From NCBI RefSeq assembly GCF_037996645.1, contig NZ_JBBMXV010000003.1, positions 248,001-312,000 on the forward strand: a DNA stretch of 64,000 bases. Reading direction: 5' to 3'. The number at the start of each line of letters is the position of its first letter. The first letter of the stretch is position 1. Shown here piece after piece: positions 10,342-17,936 of this stretch. The notes under the pieces were generated by a model that was given only the letters and a program-made list of their open reading frames with translations, had not been told where the DNA came from and ran no database searches. Source of the DNA: Halalkalicoccus tibetensis (GTDB taxonomy: Archaea; Halobacteriota; Halobacteria; Halobacteriales; Halalkalicoccaceae). The position numbers and the translations under genes were made by a program.

Positions 10342-10626
10342 ATGTGCTACACGAGTACGAACGCGCTGTTCGAGGACCAGAGCTACCCGACGACCGCCCG
10401 TGACCTGATCGACAGCCACGGCGAGGAGACCCTGGAGCTGGCGGGCGGTTCACAGACGGTCGGCGAGGCCCTCGAGATCGCCGGCGACGAGAGCTTCGAG
10501 AGCGCCGAGGAGGCACGCCACGCGGTCTACGCCGGGCTGGGAAGCCAGGCGATCGGCCGGAAGGGCTACAGCGACCGCGACCCCGACCCGCCGGGGACCG
10601 ACGGGAACGTCCCGGTCTCCTTCTAA
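10342..10626 (+). CDS. DUF5789-like haloarchaeal protein
   Basis: A 94-residue protein. The N-terminal half (TNALFEDQSYPTTARDLI ... ELAGGSQTVGEAL) resembles the small haloarchaeal family I know as DUF5789, in which a short YPT-containing strand precedes a helix. The second half has an SAEEARHAVYAGL helix and a Pro/Asp-rich tail. Function unknown. Its stop overlaps the convergent DUF5784-like gene through CTAA at 10623-10626. Confidence 0.7.
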   Translation: MCYTSTNALFEDQSYPTTARDLIDSHGEETLELAGGSQTVGEALEIAGDESFESAEEARHAVYAGLGSQAIGRKGYSDRDPDPPGTDGNVPVSF

Positions 10627-11627
10627 ACCCACTCGACGGCCCCATCGAGGTCTACCGGTACCGATCCCTTGCTGTAGGCCTCGACGTGCCCCGAGGGCCG
10701 GGCCCGGAAGACGGCCGCGGGCCGGTGGCCGACCGACGGCTTCTCGCCGTTGACCCGCGCCCATTCGTCGTCGCGAAACGACGAGCAGTCGACCAGCAGC
10801 GTGACTCCACCGCCGTGCTCGCTGAGCTGGCCCGACGTCTTCGTCCCGGCGGTCTCCTTGACGGCGGCGACGGCCGTGTTCGCGGCCCGGCGGGTCGGCG
10901 GCAGCGGCCGGGTCACCTCGACGAGGTGTCCGGTTCCGTTTCGCTTCGCCCGGAAGTCGATCGAGTGGCCGGTCGTGACCTCGATCTCCGGGACGATGTC
11001 GTAGCCGGCCTCCGTCAGCAGGTGGGCGACGGTGAACTCGCTCATCGTCGCGCTCATCCGGACGGGATCGAGGCGGTCGCTGGTGCCGAGCTTGCTCGCC
11101 ATCGTGTAACGGTACTCGTCGAGGACCCCGGATTCGAGCACCGACTCGTAGAACGCACAGCCCGCCTCCCGGGAGCTGTCGGGAAAGCCCGCGGCGTGCT
11201 CCCGGAAGAACGTCCGCGTCGTCTCGCGACCGTCCTTCGAGCAGAAGACGGGCAGGAAGAACCACGAGAGGTGCGGGTAGTCGACGAGCCACGGCTCCTC
11301 GTCGTGGAGCCCGGCGAGCAGCTCGCGCTGGGCCCAGCCCGCGACGGGGTAGGGCACCTCGTCGAAGGTGTACTTCTCGGTGCGCCAGAGCGTGCTCGGC
11401 GTCTCGGTGTTGCCCATCCAGTAGGCCTCCTCGTCGTCCCAGACGAACAGCGCCGTATCGCCGTTGTCCATGTCGAAGCGGCGGGCCTCGTAGCCGTTCG
11501 CCGGCCGGTACCACGGGGTCGTACAGCGCGCGCCGATCGCGTCGTCGAGCGAGCGAAACAGGTCTCGATGGACGCGGTCTACCGACCAGGACTCGGGGGA
11601 GTGTCGAAAGCGGAGCGGACGGGCCAC
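10623..11627 (-). CDS. DUF5784-like haloarchaeal protein, possibly nuclease-fold
   Basis: A 334-residue soluble protein of a family that seems restricted to haloarchaea (I recall it as DUF5784). The N-terminal two thirds is rich in aromatic residues (DYPHLSWFFLPVFCSKDGR). The C-terminal third contains GHSIDFRAK ... HLVEVTRP followed by a helix and LLVDCSSF. That arrangement is reminiscent of PD-(D/E)xK nuclease cores, but Thr sits where the catalytic Lys would be. The nuclease link is only a suggestion. It is convergent with its left-hand neighbour. Confidence 0.7.
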   Translation of the reverse strand: MARPLRFRHSPESWSVDRVHRDLFRSLDDAIGARCTTPWYRPANGYEARRFDMDNGDTALFVWDDEEAYWMGNTETPSTLWRTEKYTFDEVPYPVAGWAQRELLAGLHDEEPWLVDYPHLSWFFLPVFCSKDGRETTRTFFREHAAGFPDSSREAGCAFYESVLESGVLDEYRYTMASKLGTSDRLDPVRMSATMSEFTVAHLLTEAGYDIVPEIEVTTGHSIDFRAKRNGTGHLVEVTRPLPPTRRAANTAVAAVKETAGTKTSGQLSEHGGGVTLLVDCSSFRDDEWARVNGEKPSVGHRPAAVFRARPSGHVEAYSKGSVPVDLDGAVEWV

Positions 11628-11730
11628 GTCGGAGATCAGGGGACCAGCCCGGTTTAGCGTTCCGGCCCCGACCGCCCCCTCGCCGTTACATTAATGACCT
11701 GTCGTTTCCAAGCAGTGAGTGTGGTTCGCA

Positions 11731-11904
11731 ATGTCAATGGGAGCTTATGACGAAGACGAACACGAGCGCCGCGAGAAGAAGAACACGACCGTCGAGACGG
11801 ACTTCGACGACGACCGCTCGGAGTATCGGGGGAAACTCGAGTTCGACTCCGGCGACTCGACGGAGGCGCTCCTGGATCAGTTCAAGCGGATAAAATCCAG
11901 CTAA
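11731..11904 (+). CDS. DUF5786-like small acidic protein
   Basis: A 57-residue protein, MSMGAYDEDEHERREKK followed by an acidic middle and SGDSTEALLDQFKRIKSS. It matches the short haloarchaeal family I know as DUF5786; the role is unknown. The ATG at 11731 is preferred to the in-frame GTG at 11719. The stop overlaps the convergent membrane-protein gene by CTAA. Confidence 0.75.
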   Translation: MSMGAYDEDEHERREKKNTTVETDFDDDRSEYRGKLEFDSGDSTEALLDQFKRIKSS

Positions 11905-12602
11905 CGCCGGCTCTTCGCGATCAGATACGACAGCCCCGAGACGCCCGTCACCGCGAGGACGTGGCCGATCAGCCCGACGACCAGTGCCGGGTGGCCGAGG
12001 GCGAAGGGGACGAGGATCAGCTGTAGCAGCGCGAACCCGACGTTGAGCCGGTCGACGCGCCCGAGCGTCGCCGCCGTCTCGGGGTCGACGGGGTGGCGGA
12101 CCGAGCGCCACAGCGAGACGACGGCGATCCACCAGCTCGTCCCGAGCCGGTAACAGAGGTCCCAGAGCACGAGCAGGGTGAAGTAGACCAACACCATCGA
12201 CGGCTCGGGCCCGAACAGCTCGTTGATCAGCGGCGTCTCGGACTGGCGGGGGTCGACCACGAGCAGGTGGGTCACGAGCGCGATGAACGCCAGCACGCTC
12301 AGGACGACCTCGACGTTCGAGCCGAACAGCATCCTGCGATAGGCGGGCGACACCGACACCGAGCGGACGAGCTCGCCCATCCGGAGCATCATGACGCTGC
12401 CGCCGGCGGCGACGATCACCGCGGCGGTGCCCGCGAGGGCGGCCGTCCAGGCGTCGTAGATCGCCGCGAGGACGAGCACGCCGACCTGGAACAGCGCGAA
12501 CTGGAACGTGACGGCCACCCGATCGGAGAACTCGACGCCCGGTAGCGCGCCCACGATGCTCTCGAACGTCCACGTCTCGCCGAACTCCGGCTCCGGCCCC
12601 AT
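11901..12602 (-). CDS. Polytopic membrane protein of unknown function
   Basis: A 233-residue protein with about six hydrophobic segments, for example FQFALFQVGVLVLAAIY, VEVVLSVLAFIALVTHLLV and VYFTLLVLWDLCYRL. No transporter or enzyme signature is visible. It follows the NAD(P)-binding gene with no gap (stop TAG, then ATG), so the two are probably one transcription unit. Function not recognised. Confidence 0.7.
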   Translation of the reverse strand: MGPEPEFGETWTFESIVGALPGVEFSDRVAVTFQFALFQVGVLVLAAIYDAWTAALAGTAAVIVAAGGSVMMLRMGELVRSVSVSPAYRRMLFGSNVEVVLSVLAFIALVTHLLVVDPRQSETPLINELFGPEPSMVLVYFTLLVLWDLCYRLGTSWWIAVVSLWRSVRHPVDPETAATLGRVDRLNVGFALLQLILVPFALGHPALVVGLIGHVLAVTGVSGLSYLIAKSRR

Positions 12603-13484
12603 CTATTCGCCCAGGGCCCGCTCGACCGCGGTCTCGAAGGGAGTGAGCTCGAGCGGGATGTACCGCTCGATCCGGTCGTCGTCGACGACGACGGGGTTCT
12701 TCAGCCCCGCCGCGAGCGCGTGGGCGACGTCGTGGTCGACGTCCGTGACGAGGCTGACCCAGTAGGCCGACAGCGTCGGGGTCAGAACGGGGACCGGAAG
12801 GATGTGGAGACGCTTCCCGAGCCGTTCGGAGACGACGTGGAGCATCTCCTGGTAGGTCAGTACGTCGGGGCCGCCGATCTCGAGGGTCTTTCCCGCCGTC
12901 TCGGGTTCGTCGAGGGCGCCCACCAGATAGGCGATCACGTCGTCGATCGCGATGGGCTGGCAGTCGGTACGGACCCACCGCGGGGTGATCATCACCGGCA
13001 GCCGATGGGCGAGCTGTTCGATCAGCTCGAAGCTCGCGCTCTCGCCGCCGATGACGACCGCCGCCCGGAGCGCCGTCAGGTCGTAGTCGCCCTCCTCGAG
13101 GACGTACTCGACCTCCCGGCGCGACCGGAGGTGGCCCGAGAGCTCGTCGCGCTCGTCCCCCAGCCCCCCGAGGTAGATCACCCGGTCCGTGCCGGCCTCG
13201 CTCGCGGCGTCACGGACGTTCGCGGCGAGCTTGCGGTCCATCTCCTCGAACTCGCCGCCGCCACCCATCGAGTGGACGAGGTAGTAGACCGCGTCGATCC
13301 CCTCCAGTGCGGGCGGGATCGTCTCGGGCTCCAGGAGGTCGCCCTCGTAGACGTCGACCCCGCGGGGCCCCCGGTAGTCGGCGGCGTCCCGGACGAACAC
13401 CCGGACCTCGTGGCCCGCATCCAACAGCGGCTCGATCAGTCGCTCGCCGACGAACCCGGTCGCGCCCGTCACCAGCACGTGCAT
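12603..13484 (-). CDS. NAD(P)-binding atypical SDR (NmrA/NDUFA9-like)
   Basis: A 293-residue Rossmann protein. The dinucleotide-binding motif is at the N-terminus (LVTGATGFVGERLIEP), followed by VYEGDLLEPETI and VYYLVHSMGGGGEF. The catalytic YxxxK of classical short-chain dehydrogenases is not conserved; instead there is RVIYLGGLGDE, typical of NmrA/NDUFA9-like sensor or reductase proteins. It is the first gene of a two-gene unit with the membrane protein that follows. The substrate is unknown. Confidence 0.85.
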   Translation of the reverse strand: MHVLVTGATGFVGERLIEPLLDAGHEVRVFVRDAADYRGPRGVDVYEGDLLEPETIPPALEGIDAVYYLVHSMGGGGEFEEMDRKLAANVRDAASEAGTDRVIYLGGLGDERDELSGHLRSRREVEYVLEEGDYDLTALRAAVVIGGESASFELIEQLAHRLPVMITPRWVRTDCQPIAIDDVIAYLVGALDEPETAGKTLEIGGPDVLTYQEMLHVVSERLGKRLHILPVPVLTPTLSAYWVSLVTDVDHDVAHALAAGLKNPVVVDDDRIERYIPLELTPFETAVERALGE

Positions 13485-13534
13485 ACCGAAAAATAGGGCG
13501 GGCGGTCCTTATACTGTGTCCCGGACGGGCCGAC

Positions 13535-14008
13535 TCAGCCCGTCTCCTCGACGTCGCCGTCGATGTCGACGTCCGTGCCTTCCTCGACGGTCTCGCCGGT
13601 CACGTCGCCGTCGATGTCGGCGTCGTCGCCGATCGTGACGTCGCCCTCGGCGGTCACGTCGCCGTCGACGTCGGCGTCCGCGCCGATGTCGACGTCGCCG
13701 CCGGCCTCGATATTGCCGTCGACGTCCGCATCGTCGGCGAGCGTCACCGAGCCGCTGGTCGAGATGTCGCCCTCCTCCTCGTCATCGATCTCGACGTCCT
13801 CGTCGTCGTCGTAGTCGCCCTCGGCCTCGCCGTTGCCCTCGTCGGCGGCGTCGCCGTTCTCGTCGTCGGTTGCGCCGTCGTCGGCACCGTTCTCGTCGGC
13901 CGCGCCGTTGTCGCCGTTGTCCTCGTCGTCCGAGCAGCCCGCGAGGCCGACCGTCGCGAGGCCACCTGTCAGTGCAACGAACTTCCGTCGGGAGAGATCT
14001 CGTTTCAT
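13535..14008 (-). CDS. Tat lipoprotein with acidic linker and bactofilin-like repeats
   Basis: A 157-residue precursor. The N-terminus has a twin-arginine motif (SRRKFVALTGG) and the lipobox LAGC, so it should be exported folded and lipid-anchored. Residues ~26-80 are almost entirely D, E, G, N and A. The rest consists of near-repeats of the type GDVTIGDDADIDGDV at 16-18-residue spacing (GNIEAGGDVDIGADADVDGDV, then TAEGDVTIGDDADIDGDV). This periodicity resembles the short beta-helix turns of bactofilin-type polymer-forming proteins. Assembly into a surface polymer is inference. Confidence 0.75.
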   Translation of the reverse strand: MKRDLSRRKFVALTGGLATVGLAGCSDDEDNGDNGAADENGADDGATDDENGDAADEGNGEAEGDYDDDEDVEIDDEEEGDISTSGSVTLADDADVDGNIEAGGDVDIGADADVDGDVTAEGDVTIGDDADIDGDVTGETVEEGTDVDIDGDVEETG

Positions 14009-14052
14009 GATGTGTCAGGATGACAAAAACACTCGGAGGATATAGGCCTTTA

Positions 14053-14904
14053 TCACTCCTCCCAGCCCGGGGTCGCCGGCGCCCCGCGATTCTCCTCCAC
14101 TATCGCCTCGAGATCCGGCTCCGGCTCGTCGCCCGCCCGGCGTTCCCACTCGGCGATCGCCTCGCCGACCCAGGAGCTCGCCGCCTCGACCCGCTCCCTG
14201 CCGCGCTCGTAGGCGTCCCGGTTGTGGGTCGTCGTGCCGGGCGAGGAGGCCATCGCCCAGGCGACGAACTCCGCGCGGTCCGCGTCCGTCGCCCGCCCTT
14301 CTCGAAGGCGTTCGACCGTCCCCTCCAGGCGGTCGGGCTCGGGGTGGACGAACACCTTCTGACCGAGCGCCCCCGGCCCCAACAGCAGCCCCGAGAGCTC
14401 TTCCGGCATCTCGCCGTCGAGCAGCCGCTCGCCGCCGAAGGCGTCCTCGACGCGCTCGCACTCGGTCTCCTGCTCGAGCGCGAGGTTGTGACCCGGGTAT
14501 TCGTCACACTCCTCGGGGTAGACATCCGAGCCGTGGATCCGACACTGCAGCGTCTCCGGGTCGAGGAAGGAACAGGTCGGGAGCCACCCGGAGTCGGTCC
14601 CGAACGGCCCCACGGGCTTGGGGGGTTTCCGCAGGCCGACGAAGAAGGCGGGCTTCCCGCCGATCGACGCCAGCGTCGTCCCGTCGACCTCGACGCCCTC
14701 CTCGGCCGCCCAGAGCCGCGGGGTCATGGCGTCGCCCAGCCCCTCCTCGACGAACCCCCCGACGTCGTCGCGGGTCAGGGGAACGAGGTTGTAGGCGTCG
14801 TCGACGGGCTCGCGGGGCCCGCGGCGCTCGTGATCGACGTCCGTCGGGGCCAGCTCGCGCCAGTCGATACAGCAGCCGGCACAGCCCGCACAGTCCACCT
14901 CCAT
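14053..14904 (-). CDS. YkgJ-family cysteine-cluster protein
   Basis: A 283-residue protein starting MEVDCAGCAGCCIDW, the Cys-rich signature of the YkgJ (CxxCxxCC) family, presumed to bind zinc or an Fe-S centre. Further Cys residues are in PTCSFLDPETLQCRIHG and CDEYPGHN. The ATG at 14904 places the cluster at the very N-terminus as in relatives; the frame extends further upstream. It is divergent from nasA and shares the intergenic region with it. Function unknown. Confidence 0.8.
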   Translation of the reverse strand: MEVDCAGCAGCCIDWRELAPTDVDHERRGPREPVDDAYNLVPLTRDDVGGFVEEGLGDAMTPRLWAAEEGVEVDGTTLASIGGKPAFFVGLRKPPKPVGPFGTDSGWLPTCSFLDPETLQCRIHGSDVYPEECDEYPGHNLALEQETECERVEDAFGGERLLDGEMPEELSGLLLGPGALGQKVFVHPEPDRLEGTVERLREGRATDADRAEFVAWAMASSPGTTTHNRDAYERGRERVEAASSWVGEAIAEWERRAGDEPEPDLEAIVEENRGAPATPGWEE

Positions 14905-14959
14905 GCCGGTTCGACGGGGCCGAGGGTCAAAAGCCCGGCTCCGCCCGTGACCTTGTAGC

Positions 14960-14988
14960 GATACTATGCATATGAGGGTCTTAGTATC
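14960..14988. promoter_or_regulatory. Inverted repeat flanking a TATA-like element upstream of nasA
   Basis: GATACTA at 14960-14966 and its exact complement TAGTATC at 14982-14988 are separated by 15 bases that contain the AT-rich TGCATATG. The arrangement suits a dimeric regulator binding over the promoter of nasA or of the divergent YkgJ gene. A transcription start near 14995 would make the short ORF at 15051 the first ORF of the nasA mRNA. Confidence 0.5.
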
Positions 14989-15050
14989 CGACCCCATCGT
15001 TCAAGGGCTACCCTTTTCCGAGTGCCCGACAGAAATCCGGGTAGGAGAAG

Positions 15051-15107
15051 ATGAATGAACCCGATTTCCTGCTGGAACTGGACGAACGGTCTGTGATCGA
15101 CCTATGA
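15051..15107 (+). CDS. 18-codon upstream ORF overlapping the nasA start
   Basis: ATG at 15051 is preceded by GGAG four bases upstream and encodes MNEPDFLLELDERSVIDL. Its TGA (15105-15107) overlaps the nasA ATG at 15104 in an ATGA junction, a classic translational-coupling arrangement. There is no other ATG between the likely promoter and 15051. Whether the peptide matters or only its translation is unknown. Confidence 0.45.
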   Translation: MNEPDFLLELDERSVIDL

Positions 15108-17173
15108 GCGAGCCGGTTCCGACTACCTGTATGCGGTGTGCGGTCGGCTGTGGACACATGCAACACGGCGCCGACCGCGGCTACGGGCTCTCGGGGATCA
15201 GCGGCGACCCGACCCATCCGGTGAGCCAGGGGCTCGCCTGCGGGCGCGGCCTGCGCGAGACGAGCGATCCCGACGGCGAGTGGCTCACCCGTCCGCTGAT
15301 CCGCAAGGACGGCGAGCTGGTTCCGACGAGCTGGGACACCGCCCTGGAGATCGCCACCAACGCCCTCGCCGAGGCTCGCGAGCGCGACCCCGACCGGGTC
15401 GCGGTGCTGGGGAGCGGCCAGCAGACCAACGAGGCCGCCTACCTGCTCGGCAAGCTCGCCCGCGGCGCGATCGGCACCCGCAACTACGACGCCAACACCA
15501 CGCTCTGTATGGCCAGCGCCGTCACCGCCTACTACGACGCCTTCGGCAGCGACGCCCCGCCGCCGACCTACGACGACATCCCCGAGGCCGACGTCCACCT
15601 CGTCTGGGGGGCCAACCCCGCCGTGGCCCATCCCGTCCTCTTCCGGTGGCTCAAGAACACCGACAGCGAGCTGATCGTCGTCGACCCCGTCGAGAGCGAG
15701 ACCGCCGACCACGCCGATACGCACGTCGCCCTCGAACCGGGGGGCGACCTCGCGCTCGCGCGGGCCGTCCTCGCCCATCTGGTCGGGACCAACCGGATCG
15801 ACCGGGGGTTCGTCGACGAGCACACCGAGGGGTTCGAGGCGCTCCTCGAGGGGCTGCCCGACGCCGACGAGGCGGCCGCGGCCGCCGGCGTCTCCCTCGA
15901 GCAGGTCGAGGCGCTCGCGGCGGCATTCGAGGAGCGAACGCTCGTCTACTGGGGGATGGGGATCAACCAGAGCACGCAGGGGACGGCCTCGGCGGGCGCG
16001 CTGATCGACCTCTGTCTCGCCTCGGGGAACATGGGCGAGGGCGCGGGCCCGTTCTCGCTGACGGGCCAGGCGAACTCGATGGGCACGCGGGTCTGCTCCT
16101 CGAAAGGGACGTGGCCCGGCCACCGCGAGTTCGAGGATCCGAAACACCGCGAGGCCGTCGCCGAGACCTGGGACGTCCCCGTCGACCGGCTGCCCGACGA
16201 CCCGGGGCCCGGGCCCGTCGGGATCGGACAGGCGATGGCCGCCGGGGAGGCTGACGTCTGTTATACGGTCGCGACCAACCCCGTCGCGGGCCTGCCCGAC
16301 GCGGCGCGGGCCCGCGAGGCGTTCGAGGACACGTTCCTGATCGCCCAGGACGCGTTCGAAACCGAGACGACCGCCGTCGCGGACGTCGTCCTGCCGGCGG
16401 CGACCTGGGGCGAATCGGAGGGGACGACGACGAACATGGAACGGACCGTCTCGCGGGTGCGTGCCGCGACCGACCTCCCGGGCGGGGTCAGACAGGACCT
16501 CGACATCATCGCCGCGATCGGCCGCGAGCTCGCCCCCGAGGCGTTCGATCGCCCGCCGCTCTCGCCGCGGGCGGTCTACGACGAGCTCCGCGGTCTCACC
16601 CACGGGACGCCCGCGGATCTCTCGGGGATCGGCTACGACCGTCTCGAGACCGAGCTCGCGGTGCGCTGGCCCGCCCCCGACGACGAGAGCGCGGGCGGCT
16701 ATCGCTACCGCACCGACGACGGCTGGGCGTTCGAGACGCCCTCGGGGAAGGCACGGTTCTCCTCGGGCCAGCACGCTGCGCTCCCGGAGCCGGTCGACGA
16801 GGAGTACCCGCTGACGCTGACCACCGCACGGAAGGCCGACGAGTACAACACCGGCGTGCGGACCCGATCGGGACCGGACGAGCCGCCCATCGCCCGGCTG
16901 CACCCCGAGACGATGGCCGAGGCGAACGCACACGTCCGCGACGGACTCCTTCTCGTTCGCTCCCGGCGCGGGGCGGTCACCGCCCGCACCGAGATCGACG
17001 AGCGCATTCCTCCCGGCGTGGTCTGGCTGCCGATCCACCACCCGGCGGTCAACGAGCTGACGCTGCCCGAGACGGACCCGCGCTCGGACGAACCGAACTA
17101 CAAGCAGTGTGCAGTCGCACTACTCGCGCCGTCGGACCCCGTCGGTCAGCCGGCCGCCGCCTCGAGCGATTAG
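15104..17173 (+). CDS. nasA: Assimilatory nitrate reductase, molybdopterin subunit
   Basis: A 689-residue cytoplasmic Mo-bisMGD oxidoreductase that should reduce nitrate to nitrite with reduced ferredoxin. The N-terminal 4Fe-4S site is TTCMRCAVGCG ... LACGRG (C-x2-C-x3-C ... C). The molybdopterin domain follows (YDANTTLCMASA, LVWGANPAVAHP, GMGINQSTQGT), and the C-terminal dinucleotide-binding domain ends the protein (LTTARKADEYNTGVRT). No Tat signal is present, which argues against a respiratory enzyme. Formate-dehydrogenase-like relatives look similar; narK and nirA nearby decide for nitrate. The stop overlaps a convergent small gene by four bases. Confidence 0.9.
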   Translation: MSEPVPTTCMRCAVGCGHMQHGADRGYGLSGISGDPTHPVSQGLACGRGLRETSDPDGEWLTRPLIRKDGELVPTSWDTALEIATNALAEARERDPDRVAVLGSGQQTNEAAYLLGKLARGAIGTRNYDANTTLCMASAVTAYYDAFGSDAPPPTYDDIPEADVHLVWGANPAVAHPVLFRWLKNTDSELIVVDPVESETADHADTHVALEPGGDLALARAVLAHLVGTNRIDRGFVDEHTEGFEALLEGLPDADEAAAAAGVSLEQVEALAAAFEERTLVYWGMGINQSTQGTASAGALIDLCLASGNMGEGAGPFSLTGQANSMGTRVCSSKGTWPGHREFEDPKHREAVAETWDVPVDRLPDDPGPGPVGIGQAMAAGEADVCYTVATNPVAGLPDAARAREAFEDTFLIAQDAFETETTAVADVVLPAATWGESEGTTTNMERTVSRVRAATDLPGGVRQDLDIIAAIGRELAPEAFDRPPLSPRAVYDELRGLTHGTPADLSGIGYDRLETELAVRWPAPDDESAGGYRYRTDDGWAFETPSGKARFSSGQHAALPEPVDEEYPLTLTTARKADEYNTGVRTRSGPDEPPIARLHPETMAEANAHVRDGLLLVRSRRGAVTARTEIDERIPPGVVWLPIHHPAVNELTLPETDPRSDEPNYKQCAVALLAPSDPVGQPAAASSD

Positions 17174-17301
17174 AACCCGAGCCGCCGGGCGCACATGTGC
17201 ATCCGGTCGTTCGACACTCCTGCGGCCTTCGCCGCCTGTTCTAGCGTGAGGGTTCCACATCCGTACAGGGTTGCCGCTGCGACCTGTGACTTTGTCGCCA
17301 T
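17170..17301 (-). CDS. 43-residue helix-turn-helix-like small protein
   Basis: ATG at 17301 and TAA at 17170-17172. The protein is MATKSQVAAATLYGCGTLT continuing LEQAAKAAGVSNDRMHMC. The segment from TLTLEQAAKAAGVS has the spacing of a helix-turn-helix (small residue, turn Gly, hydrophobic core). It lies convergent to nasA with a four-base stop overlap. It could be a minimal DNA-binding protein linked to nitrate regulation, but that is only inference from position. Confidence 0.6.
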   Translation of the reverse strand: MATKSQVAAATLYGCGTLTLEQAAKAAGVSNDRMHMCARRLGF

Positions 17302-17498
17302 ACACTCCGTATTGACTCCGTCTATGTAAAGTTATCGGGCTAGTAAGCCGTGTTATGTGCACCCACGGGGAACGAAGCGAAACGAACGGGCATGCGGGAG
17401 GGCCAAACCCGATCGCGTGGTCGGCGAGAGGGTATGGTGCCGGAGCTAAAGGGATCGTGATCGAGGAGAAGCGTTTAGTCACCCTGGGATGTGGCGTC
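17302..17498. other. Intergenic region upstream of the small HTH-like gene and downstream of uspA
   Basis: A 197-base gap. AT-rich sequence at about 17318-17345 probably carries the promoter of the reverse-strand 43-residue gene. I see no further gene, tRNA or strong hairpin in it. Confidence 0.4.
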
Positions 17499-17936
17499 TT
17501 ACCGTTTCCCGCCGCGGACGGTGAAGACGGGGACGTCGGCCGTGCGGACGACCTTCTCGGTGACGCTGCCGAGGAGGTATCTGTCGAGGCCGCTCCGGCC
17601 GCGGGTGCCCATGACGATCAGGTCGGCGTTCTCGCCGGCGTACTCGAGTATCGTCCGGTACGGGTCCCCCTCCTCGATCCGGGCCACGGCGTCGACGCCG
17701 GCCGCGCTCGCCCGGTCCTCTGCCTCCCGGAGGGTCTCCTCGCCGCGCTCGCGGAGGGTACCGATCGTCGTCTCCCCCGTCGCCCCGATGTCGGAGTAAT
17801 TCGTGTTCACGACGTAGAGGACGTGGATCGTGGCGCCGTACCGGTCGGCCAGGCTCACCGCGTGTTCGAGGGCAACCGCCGCGTTCTCGCTGCCGTCGGT
17901 CGGGAACAGGAGGTCGTCGTACATCTCAGTCGTCAC
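17499..17936 (-). CDS. Universal stress protein, UspA family
   Basis: A 145-residue single UspA domain. The nucleotide-binding motif is complete: FPTDGSENA at the first strand and GTRGRSGLDRYLLGSVTEKVV (G-x2-G-x9-G-S/T) near the C-terminus, so it should bind ATP. It overlaps the end of the narK gene by 11 bases and is probably co-transcribed with it. Association of Usp domains with transporters is common in archaea, and a regulatory role on NarK is plausible but unproven. Confidence 0.93.
   Translation of the reverse strand: MTTEMYDDLLFPTDGSENAAVALEHAVSLADRYGATIHVLYVVNTNYSDIGATGETTIGTLRERGEETLREAEDRASAAGVDAVARIEEGDPYRTILEYAGENADLIVMGTRGRSGLDRYLLGSVTEKVVRTADVPVFTVRGGKR

Noticed and set aside
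15008-17041. A 677-codon reverse-strand ORF opposite nasA
   Set aside because: It is a GC-driven shadow. Its composition is Arg/Pro/Gly-rich and unlike haloarchaeal proteins, while nasA on the other strand has full family motifs.
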